Positions 1-9,200 of a stretch of DNA of 64,000 nt are shown one piece after another (within the stretch, counting starts at the first letter, position 1; each line of letters starts with the position of its first letter). Source of the DNA: Desulfopila inferna (lineage in GTDB: Bacteria > Desulfobacterota > Desulfobulbia > Desulfobulbales > Desulfocapsaceae); assembly GCF_016919005.1 (NCBI RefSeq), contig NZ_JAFFQE010000001.1, forward strand, positions 682,001-746,000, written 5' to 3'. The translations under genes and the position numbers were made by a program. The notes under the pieces are model-generated. The model had not been told where the DNA came from. It ran no database searches and was given only the letters and a program-made list of their open reading frames with translations.

Positions 1-609
1 CCTGGGCCACCCATTAAAATCCCCTCGTCAAGATACAATAACTCCATCGCAGGAAAATACTGTTTTCCTGCAAGGTAAAAGGTCTGTAAATAGAAAAGGC
101 TATACCAGTTGAAAGTGGATTCAACTGCAATATCCGGATGCAGTATCTTTGAAAAGGTTCTAGTTCAGCCCTTACATCCCGGCTGGTTGGCCAATCAGGT
201 CTTGAAATATCGTTTTACTATGTTAAACATGCAAAACATGGTTCGCCTCTTGCGAATAGAATATCCAGGAGCTGCAACCTCTGCGGCAGATGACGTCTGT
301 ACAAAATGTAACCAACATGGTTGCAGCATGAGAGCATAGAGGTGCACATACAGAATTGAATAACGAAAAAAATCTGTGACGTAACCGTGCAGGCTAATTG
401 GCGTGTTTGTAAAACCCCCCAACGTGCTCTCTGCGTCATGCCGGTACCGGATCAAGTCCGGAATGACGGATACCGAAAATATTTGAGGTTTTTACGAGCT
501 TGTCAAGATTATCATCAGTTGAGAATATGGGAAATAGTAATTGAGCAAGAATACGTCTGGATCTGCTGCCGTTACTTTACCTGTTAAACTGAGTATCCGA
601 GAGGTCGAT
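1..609. other. Intergenic stretch at the window start, no gene supported
   Basis: No open frame here has a credible ribosome site or recognisable protein. The only structure I see is one copy of the dispersed palindromic repeat (about 434-470) and a short motif GGTTTTTACGAG near 486-497 that resembles the end of the second repeat family found further right. The last bases, GAGAGG at about 599-604, are the ribosome binding site of the transglycosylase gene. Confidence 0.6.
434..470. repeat. Dispersed palindromic repeat, family 1
   Basis: Imperfect inverted repeat with arms GTCATGCCGG and TCCGGAATGAC around a short centre. The same GTCATTCCGG...CCGGAATGAC design recurs at about 2031, 2587, 11741, 13866, 17884-18047 and 19407, always between genes. 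This is a REP-like element. Whether it is mobile or acts in RNA processing cannot be told from sequence alone. Confidence 0.75.
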
Positions 610-1830
610 GTGAAGAAATATTTATCAAAATTATCGTTGTTGATTTTCCCGTTGCTGGTGTTCATCGGACTGGTCTCCGGCCCTGCTCAGGGAGCTGGAA
701 ACGCGGATTTTGTGCAGTGGATTGCCGCATTATATCCGGAGGCCCAAAAAGAGGGCATCAGCAAAACTACCTGGGATACCGCCTTTTCCGATGTGACCGA
801 GATCGATGCCCGTGTTCTTGAAAGAGCCAACTATCAGCCGGAGTTTACCACAGAGATCTGGGATTACCTGGATGCCCGGGTTAATCCTCTGTCCGTTGAA
901 AAAGGAAAAAAGATGGGCAGATATTATTCCGGGACGCTCGCTGATGTTGAAAATAAATTCGGGGTTCAACAGTCGATCCTTCTCGCCATCTGGTCAATGG
1001 AATCGAATTATGGCGCCATCTTCGAAAAACCGGAGCGCTTGCATTATGTTCCAAGAGCCTTGGCAACACTCGCCTACGGAGATCCCAAGAGGCAAAAATT
1101 TGCTCGTAACCAGCTTTTTGCCGCGCTTAAAATTCTTCAAGCCGGAGATATAAAAAAGGAACAGCTGACCGGCTCCTGGGCTGGAGCAATGGGACATACA
1201 CAATTTATTCCCACCAGCTATCTTGCTTATGGTGTTGATATGGATGGCAACGGCCGTCGGGATATCTGGAATTCTATCCCCGATGCTCTGGCCACTGCTG
1301 CAAATTTGCTGCATGAAAATGGTTGGAGAACAGGGAAGACCTGGGGATACGAAGTAATTATTCCCTCGACAGGGGAAAAGTATAATGAGCAGACGAAAAC
1401 CCTGACGGAATGGGAACAGCTCGGATTCAAACGGCCGGGCGGCAGGGCCTATCCCTGGCCGCATGATAATGCTGTCCTTAAACTCATGGCCGGACCTGAT
1501 GGCCCTGCCTTTCTGATGATGAGAAACTTTTATGTCCTGAAAAACTACAATAATTCTGATTCATATGCTCTTGCCGTTGGACTTCTGGCCGACAAGATAG
1601 CGGGATGGGGAGGTCTGGACCAGTTATGGCCAAGGCCGGCAGGGTCCCTGAGCGTAGGAGAAAAAATTGAAATTCAGAAACGGCTGAAGCAGCGTGGCCA
1701 TTATTCCGGAGAAATCGATGGCTATCTTGGGAGTGGAACGAAAGCGGCTATAAGAAATTTTCAAGTCCAGGCCGGAATGGACGAAGATGGTGTTCCCTCG
1801 CAGCAGCTTCTTAGGGCTTTGCGTGAATAA
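610..1830 (+). CDS. mltB: Periplasmic lytic murein transglycosylase B with C-terminal peptidoglycan-binding domain
   Basis: Cleaves the MurNAc-GlcNAc bond of peptidoglycan, forming 1,6-anhydro-muropeptides. I place the start at GTG 610, five bases after GAGAGG. An in-frame TTG at 541 has no ribosome site, and starting at 610 exposes a clean signal peptide (basic KK, hydrophobic core, AQGA-type cleavage around residue 27). Residues ~30-330 form the SLT_2/MltB domain with the family motif MESNYG, whose Glu131 is the expected catalytic acid. Residues ~343-405 are a PG_binding_1 repeat. There is no lipobox cysteine, so it is probably soluble in the periplasm rather than a lipoprotein. It stands alone. 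Products of this enzyme are the substrates of the AmpG-like permease at 14.5 kb. Confidence 0.9.
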   Translation: MKKYLSKLSLLIFPLLVFIGLVSGPAQGAGNADFVQWIAALYPEAQKEGISKTTWDTAFSDVTEIDARVLERANYQPEFTTEIWDYLDARVNPLSVEKGKKMGRYYSGTLADVENKFGVQQSILLAIWSMESNYGAIFEKPERLHYVPRALATLAYGDPKRQKFARNQLFAALKILQAGDIKKEQLTGSWAGAMGHTQFIPTSYLAYGVDMDGNGRRDIWNSIPDALATAANLLHENGWRTGKTWGYEVIIPSTGEKYNEQTKTLTEWEQLGFKRPGGRAYPWPHDNAVLKLMAGPDGPAFLMMRNFYVLKNYNNSDSYALAVGLLADKIAGWGGLDQLWPRPAGSLSVGEKIEIQKRLKQRGHYSGEIDGYLGSGTKAAIRNFQVQAGMDEDGVPSQQLLRALRE

Positions 1831-2030
1831 GAGGAAGAACATTATGTATTCCTCAAGGTGCTTTCAGATAAACCTTTTACTTTCTGATTAAGGTCAGCAA
1901 ATAAATAGTTCCTTGTTCCGAGACAAATCCAAAATCTGCCCATAGACATGAGTTAACTACTTTAATATTATACATTTAGTAGATCAACCGACATCTCACA
2001 AACTTTACTTTCTGGAGATAAGTAATTGTG

Positions 2031-2057
2031 GATTCCGGATCGGGATCCGGAATGACG
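2031..2057. repeat. Dispersed palindromic repeat, family 1
   Basis: Arms ATTCCGGAT and ATCCGGAAT form a near-perfect palindrome followed by GACGG, the typical right end of the family. Confidence 0.7.
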
Positions 2058-2114
2058 GTGGTTGGTGGTTGTTTGGCAGGTAGCTTATGGATGATGGTGG
2101 TTTTGCCAAGGGTG

Positions 2115-2150
2115 GTTGTTGGGCTTCGCTTTGCTCAGCGCCAACCTACG
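2115..2150. repeat. GTTGG/CCAAC palindromic repeat, family 3
   Basis: Carries GTTGGGCTTCGCT at the left and GCGCCAACCTACG at the right. An inverted copy lies at about 11793-11827. The design resembles the very common GTTGGGTTTCGCT...CAACCTACG intergenic repeats of many bacteria, which is established knowledge. Its function is unknown. Confidence 0.6.
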
Positions 2151-2291
2151 ATTTCTGAATTTTATTGTGGTAATACTTTTGATTCATTGGTTGTTTCGTT
2201 GATGAGGGGTGGGGAAATTTAGTCGGTTCTGAATTGGCTGGGTGGTATGGGCAATTGTATGGGATCAACTCTTTATTGTTGACATAAATTC

Positions 2292-2564
2292 TTAAATCAT
2301 GCCCTGCAGTTGAAAAAGATTTTTGCGTAGTACCGTGCTGAGGTCCGAATAGATCTTCGCTTGGCCGTACTGCTTTTCATGCACCGCCAGCACATTTTCG
2401 TACATTTTTTCAACTATTTGATTAGTTGTTCCTATTATTTCAAAAACCTTTTCAGGACGAAGTTTCATATGTTTGCTGAAATCGGTCAGCCAACCTGTAT
2501 TGACTAGATCATGCCTGTGGTTGTGGAATCCATATGATTCATTGGTTATTTCACAGATGAGGGG
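2292..2564 (-). pseudogene. Remnant or short gene encoding a helical 58-residue tail
   Basis: On the minus strand a frame is open from 2564 to the TAA at 2292-2294. From the only in-frame ATG (2466-2468) it gives 58 residues rich in Lys, Glu and hydrophobics, with segments such as RPEKVFEIIGTTNQIVEKMY and STVLRKNLFQLQ, ending GMI. The amino acid composition looks like genuine coding sequence (an amphipathic helix) rather than a chance frame. There is no ribosome site at that ATG, and the frame upstream (residues like NTGWLTDFSKH) is also protein-like but lacks a start. I read it as the 3' end of a decayed gene of unknown family. A short intact gene is the alternative. Confidence 0.4.
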
Positions 2565-2586
2565 TTAGGGAGATGTAGAAACCATG

Positions 2587-2614
2587 GATTCAGGATCGGG
2601 GTCCGGAATGACGG
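2587..2614. repeat. Dispersed palindromic repeat, family 1
   Basis: Right half GGGGTCCGGAATGACGG is intact and the left arm is decayed (ATTCAGGAT). It lies just before the glmM stop codon on the opposite strand. Confidence 0.65.
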
Positions 2615-2643
2615 TAAGGTAATTCGGTTTTTCTGTTGTACTT

Positions 2644-3978
2644 TTATATCAAGCCGCATAGTTCATCGGCTATTTCGTTGATGAGGTCTTCGTTGCTTCC
2701 CTCGACCATTACCCGGATCAGCGGTTCGGTTCCCGAGGGGCGTACCAGTATTCTTCCTGTTTTGCCAAGCTTGTTCTCTAGTTTTTCTATGGTATCAAGA
2801 AATCCGGGGATGGTGTTTATATCGATTTTGGTTTCGGTTCTGACGTTTTTGAGCACCTGCGGATAACTTTCCATGACGGTGGCCAGTTCGGAGAGCGGTT
2901 TTTGGGTCTTGTTCATCACCGAGAGGAGTTGCAGAGCGGCGAGAATGCCGTCACCGGTGGTGATGTGGTCGAGGAAGACGAGGTGTCCGGACTGCTCGCC
3001 TCCGAAGGAGTAACCTTCCTTTCTCATGTGTTCGACCACGTAACGGTCGCCCACCGCTGTGCGCACCATGGTGCCGCCCATCTGCTCCATGGCGATATGG
3101 AGTCCCATATTGGACATTACCGTGGAGACCAGCGTCTTTTTCTTCAGTTTACGTCGTTTAAGCAGATCCTTGGCGCAGATGGCCATGATATGATCGCCGT
3201 CGACGATCCTGCCCTTCTCGTCGCAGACGATCAAACGATCGCCGTCGCCGTCCAGCGCCAGGCCGATATCAGCGCCGAGCTCCTTGACCTTCTCGGCCAT
3301 AAGCTCGGGATGGAGGGCGCCGCACCGGTCGTTGATATTGATGCCGTTGGGGCTGACTCCCAGGGTGGTCACGGTAGCGCCGAGCTCCTCGAATACATGA
3401 GGCGCGACATTGTAGGTGGCGCCGTGGGCACAATCGAGAACGATATGAAAGTCATCCAGTTCGTACTTATGGGGAAAGGTGTTTTTAAGGAAGACGATAT
3501 ATCTTCCCTTGGCGTCATCGATCCTGGTGGCCTTGCCCACCTCGTCTGCCAAAGGACATAAGGAGGCCATCTTGTTCGAAAAGATCAGGTCCTCGATGTG
3601 AGCTTCCGTTTCATCGGGCAGCTTGAATCCGTCATTCGAGAATATCTTTATGCCGTTATCCTGAAAAGGATTGTGTGAAGCCGAGATTACCACACCGGCA
3701 TCGGCGCGCATCGAGGTTGTAATAAACGCTATTCCAGGCGTGGGCATAGGCCCGACCAGAAGAACATCCACTCCCATGGAGCAAATTCCCGCAGCCAGAG
3801 AATTTTCCAGCATATAGCAGGATAACCTGGTGTCCTTGCCGATGACGATCCGGTGCCGTTTACTCTCGTCCTTGACGATAAAAGCGATTGCGCGCCCCAC
3901 CTGCATGGCGATTTCCGTAGTCATCGGAAAGACATTGGCGATACCGCGAATGCCGTCGGTTCCAAATAATTTTTGCAT
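2644..3978 (-). CDS. glmM: Phosphoglucosamine mutase
   Basis: Converts glucosamine-6-phosphate to glucosamine-1-phosphate on the route to UDP-GlcNAc, feeding peptidoglycan and lipid A. The 444-residue length is normal for GlmM. It opens with the family signature [10 protein letters not shown]. The phosphoserine loop ASHNP has Ser101 as the catalytic residue, the metal loop DGDGDR lies near residue 240, and the sugar-phosphate loop RPSGTEP is near the C-terminus. It is the last gene of a minus-strand set cdaA-cdaR-glmM, 59 bases after cdaR. That conserved arrangement couples c-di-AMP synthesis to cell-wall precursor supply in Firmicutes, where GlmM binds and inhibits CdaA. The same interaction is plausible here but is inference. 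GlmS, which makes its substrate, lies at 50-52 kb. Confidence 0.96.
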   Translation of the reverse strand: MQKLFGTDGIRGIANVFPMTTEIAMQVGRAIAFIVKDESKRHRIVIGKDTRLSCYMLENSLAAGICSMGVDVLLVGPMPTPGIAFITTSMRADAGVVISASHNPFQDNGIKIFSNDGFKLPDETEAHIEDLIFSNKMASLCPLADEVGKATRIDDAKGRYIVFLKNTFPHKYELDDFHIVLDCAHGATYNVAPHVFEELGATVTTLGVSPNGININDRCGALHPELMAEKVKELGADIGLALDGDGDRLIVCDEKGRIVDGDHIMAICAKDLLKRRKLKKKTLVSTVMSNMGLHIAMEQMGGTMVRTAVGDRYVVEHMRKEGYSFGGEQSGHLVFLDHITTGDGILAALQLLSVMNKTQKPLSELATVMESYPQVLKNVRTETKIDINTIPGFLDTIEKLENKLGKTGRILVRPSGTEPLIRVMVEGSNEDLINEIADELCGLI

Positions 3979-4037
3979 TTTATTCAGCTACCTGTGTAGT
4001 TTCTATATTGTAAGCGTCTATATTTTAAGTGCCTGTA

Positions 4038-5063
4038 TCACCGGACTTCTCTCTCGGCTCCCCGGGAAGATTCTTCGGCCGCCTCCGGCAGAGACGATGT
4101 ATCCGGTATCTCAGGTGGCGGCGCAACCCGGGTAACATACGGTGGATTGATGGAAACTATTTCCAGAGGCACCGTAAGATCGGCTGAGGGAATTACCTGA
4201 ACCCGCAGCTGGTCAACCTCATTTGCTGTCCCGTCTTCTACTGCCGTAACCGAGAAAAGATCGGTGAACTTTGTGTCCTCGTCTATGATCATCCTGGGGA
4301 TTTTCATAGTCACCGTTACCGTTTCGGGCTCGACCTTCTGCAGAAATCCTTTCACGACAACGTTGACGGGTACATCTTCAATGGTTTTTGTGATAGTATC
4401 ATAGGTAATGGTTATATCGGCGGTAACCGAGGTTTCACCGATAAGATCTACAATAGCGGGATCAAGCTCAAGAGGAATCTGCAGCTGCACCGACTCGAAG
4501 AGTCCGTGAATATTAATTGGAGTAGTCTGCAATACTTCGACCCGGGAAAGCACGGTCTGCGGTCCGGTAATGGAAATGGAGCTGGGATCTATGGTCAGGT
4601 TTTTGAGGACATAGCCCGGGGTGACACTGCCGACGGTTACCGGATTGATTGGCAATTCCTTTTTGATCAGCTTGTCCAGCGAGAGGATAATCGAGGAGGG
4701 CCGCACCCGCAGCACTTCGATCCCCCTGCTGATCGGGATGGTATCAATCTCGATGTTCTCCACCTTTGTACCCGGAGTTGCCTTGGAAAGATCTATCTGG
4801 CGGGCTTTCTGATCTTTGCCCGTTTCGAGTATCAATGAACGCGGGCCGCGCACGGTTACCTCGATTTCATTTTTATATTTGTTGGAAATGATCAGATCCT
4901 TGGGCAGATTGATGACCTCTACCGGCACCATGATGTTTTTCTCTACTATATCCTCGCCGCCGACAAAAATCCAAAGCATCGTCGCCAGACAGAGGGAGAT
5001 AAGTTTCAGAACCCACCCCTTGGCCCAGAGGTTCTGAATTTTTTTGATGAATTGTGACATCAT
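4038..5063 (-). CDS. cdaR: YbbR-domain protein, regulator of the c-di-AMP cyclase
   Basis: A 341-residue protein with one N-terminal membrane helix (about residues 17-34) followed by several YbbR beta-rich repeats facing the periplasm, and a Pro/Glu-rich tail. In Firmicutes CdaR binds CdaA across the membrane and modulates its activity. Its ATG overlaps the TGA of cdaA in an ATGA, so the two are translationally coupled. The partner gene order cdaA-cdaR-glmM supports the assignment more strongly than the weakly conserved YbbR sequence itself. What the extracytoplasmic repeats sense is unknown. Confidence 0.85.
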   Translation of the reverse strand: MMSQFIKKIQNLWAKGWVLKLISLCLATMLWIFVGGEDIVEKNIMVPVEVINLPKDLIISNKYKNEIEVTVRGPRSLILETGKDQKARQIDLSKATPGTKVENIEIDTIPISRGIEVLRVRPSSIILSLDKLIKKELPINPVTVGSVTPGYVLKNLTIDPSSISITGPQTVLSRVEVLQTTPINIHGLFESVQLQIPLELDPAIVDLIGETSVTADITITYDTITKTIEDVPVNVVVKGFLQKVEPETVTVTMKIPRMIIDEDTKFTDLFSVTAVEDGTANEVDQLRVQVIPSADLTVPLEIVSINPPYVTRVAPPPEIPDTSSLPEAAEESSRGAEREVR

Positions 5064-5848
5064 GCTCTAAAAAAGGTGTTCTTCCATGTCGAGGACTGTT
5101 CCTTACCGACAAATATTGCCCGTAGGCTGGTTCGCAAAGCTAATTCATCATTGACCGCGGTAAGGGCACCATGCTGTACCAGAGAAACGTTTTGGGTTTC
5201 CTCGGAAACTACCAGAATAATGGCATCTGTTTCTTCGGATAAACCTATTGCCGCCCGGTGCCTGGTACCGAAACGTTTGCTGATATATGGATTTCGGGTC
5301 AGAGGCAGAATACTGCCCGCCGTCTTGATTCTCCCTTTACTGATGATAACTCCACCGTCGTGCAGCGGCGATACCGGCATGAAGATGGAAACTAGCAACT
5401 CCTTGGTAAGCTTGGCATTGAGGTCGAAACCGGATTCGACGTAATCCCCCAGCCCGGTGTCGCGCTCAAGGATAATGAGTGCTCCGATTCTTCGCTTTGC
5501 GAGGTAAAAGACGGCACTTATAACCTCATCAATATCTCTTTCCATGGTATCGGTGGTTTTCTGGAAAGGAGATTTGCCGACCTGCGTCAGGGCTCGTCTG
5601 ATATCATGCTGAAAAACGATGATGATAATAAGGAAGATAGAGCTGAGAAAGGTCCTGAGCAACCACATCAGGGTGGCGAGTTCAAGAACGCTCGCCATGA
5701 AGTAAACCATGGTAAGTACGATGATGCCGAGAAGCATCTGTACTGAGCGGGTACCCCGTATGATGGAAATAATCTGATGAATGATGAAGGCGACGACAAG
5801 GATATCCAAAGCATCCTGCCACCGCAAAAGTTCCAGAAATTCTAACAT
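5060..5848 (-). CDS. cdaA: Membrane diadenylate cyclase (c-di-AMP synthase)
   Basis: Makes the second messenger c-di-AMP from two ATP. Three N-terminal membrane helices (roughly residues 12-30, 37-56, 60-80) precede a DisA_N/DAC domain. The two catalytic motifs are present: the Asp164 loop reads HDGG where most family members read HDGA, and the GTRHR loop at residues 194-198 is intact. Length 262 is close to the usual 270-280. First gene of the cdaA-cdaR-glmM operon. The Ala-to-Gly change beside the catalytic Asp is conservative and I expect the enzyme to be active. Potential targets in this window include the RCK_C domains of the transporter at 22.7-24.5 kb (inference). Confidence 0.93.
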   Translation of the reverse strand: MLEFLELLRWQDALDILVVAFIIHQIISIIRGTRSVQMLLGIIVLTMVYFMASVLELATLMWLLRTFLSSIFLIIIIVFQHDIRRALTQVGKSPFQKTTDTMERDIDEVISAVFYLAKRRIGALIILERDTGLGDYVESGFDLNAKLTKELLVSIFMPVSPLHDGGVIISKGRIKTAGSILPLTRNPYISKRFGTRHRAAIGLSEETDAIILVVSEETQNVSLVQHGALTAVNDELALRTSLRAIFVGKEQSSTWKNTFFRA

Positions 5849-6248
5849 CTAAACAGGTGATCTTGAAATTTTATAACTGTACCCAACCAGGAATTCAGGA
5901 CTTGTGAGTTGATTGATTCCTTAGAAATGAGTAAAAGAAAGGCTCTTCCTTATCCTTGCAGCCATTCTACATATGTTTAACACACTTTAGCAAGGTAAAA
6001 TATAAAATATCAGTGCTTTTCAGGGTATTTATAAACATTTCGCCCGGGTATTGATTTTCTGCCTCATTGCGGGGCAGAGTAACGTCTATTCCTGAATTGT
6101 CCTTCCGGCTATCGTTGTCTTCAGTGATTGGGATTTGAAACTAATTAGTGCAGGAATCTGCAAAAAGCGTATATTCGGTATGAAAAAATTCAGGTCCCTG
6201 TAGAAGAAATAAAGTTGCACAACGGAGCAGACATCCGCATTTAAATCA
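5849..6248. other. Divergent promoter region between cdaA and the AsmA-like gene
   Basis: About 400 bases, AT-rich, separating two genes transcribed away from each other, so it should hold both promoters. I could not pick a convincing -35/-10 pair or a strong ribosome site for the gene at 6249. No other structure seen. Confidence 0.5.
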
Positions 6249-9200
6249 ATGGCAGATCTATACGGCAATATCCCCATATCCAGCGATATAAAAAAACCTG
6301 CTGAAAAACAGCACAAAAAAGAAGATCCACGGGATCAGCCCCCCTCTCCGCGGAAACCAGGCAAAAGGCTGTTTTTGATCCTCCCCCTGGTTCTACTTCT
6401 GCTTTTTGCCGGGTATTATGTCCTGAGTTCCGTCCTGGTGCCATATCTCATCAAAGACAAGTTCCCCGAGATCTTTCAGCAAAACACAGGCCTCAGCCTG
6501 AGTGTGGATACCGCCGGGTTCAACCCCCTGGACTGCTCGATCATTGCCGAAGGCATACATATCAACTCCCTGGAAGAAGACGGCTCAAGCGAAGATTTTC
6601 TGACTATCAGAGAACTCCATGCAGATCTTGATTTCATCCAGCTGCTGAGAAGAAGCATCGTCTCCGATGCCCTGATTATTAATGGGGCGGCATTTACAGT
6701 TTACCGATATCCGGACAATACCTACAACATCTCCCGGTTCTTTACAAAAAGCGGCGGTGAAGCTCTTGATATGTTGGATTTCGCCGAACTGCCCTTCCTC
6801 TATTCCCTGAACAATATATCCATCAATAACAGCAGTATCGTCTTCAACGACACCAGCACAGAAAAGGTTCACTATATCGAGGATTTGAAGGTCAACCTGC
6901 CGACTCTTTCCAATTTTTCCATTGATATCGGCAACTATATTCAACCACGCTTTTCAGCGGTCATCAACGGCAGTCCGGTTGAACTGATCAGCGAAACAGA
7001 ACAGGCTTCCCGGGGCGGGGCAAAAGAGCTAACCCGGCTTTCCGGGACGCTGCAGGCCATCGACCTGCAGCTGTATGCCAATTATTTTCCGGTTCCGCTG
7101 CCGCTGGTAATAGAAAAAGGCACCGCTGATGGCAAGATACAGATATCCTTCCAGGCTCAGGAGAAAGAAGGTGGCCAACTGGCACTCAATTACCAGTTCC
7201 AGGTACGGGAAGCGCTTTTTCGCAGCCATGACCACATGCTTTCCCTTGCGGTTCCTGGCTTTAATTTGCTGGGTTCTCTCAACCCGCTGAACAGCGAGAT
7301 TGATATCACCCATCTACTGCTGAGAGATCCGACTCTGAAAGTAGAGAAAGGCTTCAGCGCAGCTACCGTCGATTCTTTGTTTCTGAAGGATTACGATAAA
7401 AAAACTTCCAGCAGTTTTCCACTTGAGCTTCCGGCAATCACCTCGGCTCTACTCATTGCCGACAATGGCACGATAGTCATCAAAACTTCCGGGGAGAATC
7501 GCGAGTTCAGTCCCGTTCAGTTGAGCATACGCAATTTTGCCAATGCTGCCGCCCTGAAAGACAAGGCTTCGCAAGGCACCTTCCGGGTCAGCGCCGAGTC
7601 CGGGAATGATCCGGCACACTATTTCTGGCAAGGTAAATTTGACAATACCACCCCGGTCGGCTCCCTGGAGATTAACAACCTGCCGCTGGCTGAAGTGGTG
7701 AAGGTTGTCGCCCGAAAATCCGGAATAACAGGAGCTGCGGCAACTTCCGCTACAGGCTCGGCCGATATCCGGGGCAGATTCTCCCTGCGGCGCAGTGAAT
7801 CAACACCAGTCTCCTTCGATTTCGACAAGGGCACCCTGCTCTTTTCTTCGATCAGGCTAGCCGAAGACGGTAAGGCCTGGCTGCAGAGCCCCACAGGAAG
7901 GGCGACACCGGTATCAATAACCGGGGAGGCTATCTCACTGGGTAATCTGTTTTTCAACGACAGCACCGTTACTTTGTCTCGCAGCAAACTGCCCGCACTG
8001 ATGCAGGACTATATAGACAGTGAGAAAGGCTCCATCCAGGGCATTGACCTGAAAGGTTCACTTACCATACTTCCTGAAAAAGATACGGAAAAACCCGTAA
8101 AGCTGAAAAACGTACGTCTGCAGGCCGCCGATTTTGAAGCCGCTGCGAAAAAGGAAAATTTCGTGTTCAGCGGATCCGCGGAAAATGACGGGGAAATCAG
8201 AGCCAAAGGGAAAATTACCACCACGCCCCTGAGCGGCGCTGTCGAAGTAGCCTTCACTAATCTGCCCGCTGCCGTGCTGCCGGAACGTGCAGCATCGTCA
8301 TATTCCGTGGCTGCCCGGACATTACTGAATGGGACCGGCAAATTTGATATTGATACTCAAAGTTATGAAGGCTCGCTCGAAATTTACGACGGTCTCTTTA
8401 CGGAAAAAGCGAACGGGCGCAGTTACAGCTTTGAGAAGGCTGCCTTTGCCAAGGTTTCCGCAGATATCAATCTCTCCGATTACCGTGCTGAAAAACTGCT
8501 TTTCACAAATTTTGCCGTCGAGGACAGCGACCTCAGGTTCTTCTCGGAAAGTGCTTCCATTTCCACCATATCCAGACAGGGAGAAGACTTCCATATCGAA
8601 GGGCTTGCTCTGCCGCAAGCGGAAATAGGATTGACACCGGATTTTCTCGCGACTCTGCCACCTTTTCCGAAGAAAGAATCCGATAGATCCGATAATATTC
8701 TTATTGAAAATCTACAAGTCTCCGGCAAAGTCGACCTTTTGGCGGAAGATGGTGAGACCGATTTCATACGTAATTTCGACCTAAACATCTCCTCCCTAAG
8801 TAATAATGAGGCAAAGCGCGAAAATATCTCCTTCACGGCACACTTCGCCGATCAGAGTGAAATTTCCGCTCAGGGAGTTATGGCGGTCTCCCCGACACGG
8901 TCAAAAATTGACCTGAAGTTCGTGGATGTTACCACGGATACCCTGCAGCATTTCACTGAAACACCATTGAACAAAAATGTTGAAGCTACGGTAAGCGGCG
9001 AAGTTCTCTATCATTATCCGGAAAAGAGCTTTTCCGGCGATATTCGTTTTGCCCGGGGACGCCTGCTCTCGAAGAACGGTATGGATCTCATGGGTTGGCA
9101 GGATGCTATTCTCAGCGGCTTCAGCTATACCTACTCACCGCGGCATCTGGAAGTCGCCAAACTTACGCTGGAATCTCCGCGGATCAGCTACACCGACAGT

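Larger units (their letters stand above)
1831..2643. other. Intergenic stretch with repeats and a gene remnant
   Basis: This 0.8 kb between mltB and the end of glmM contains two copies of repeat family 1 (2031-2057, 2587-2614), one copy of a different GTTGG...CCAAC repeat (2115-2150), and the reading-frame remnant described separately at 2292-2564. Otherwise AT-rich with no gene I can support. Confidence 0.6.

Noticed and set aside
2902-3561. 219-residue plus-strand frame
   Set aside because: It lies wholly antisense to glmM, whose motifs are complete; a shadow caused by GC-rich codons.
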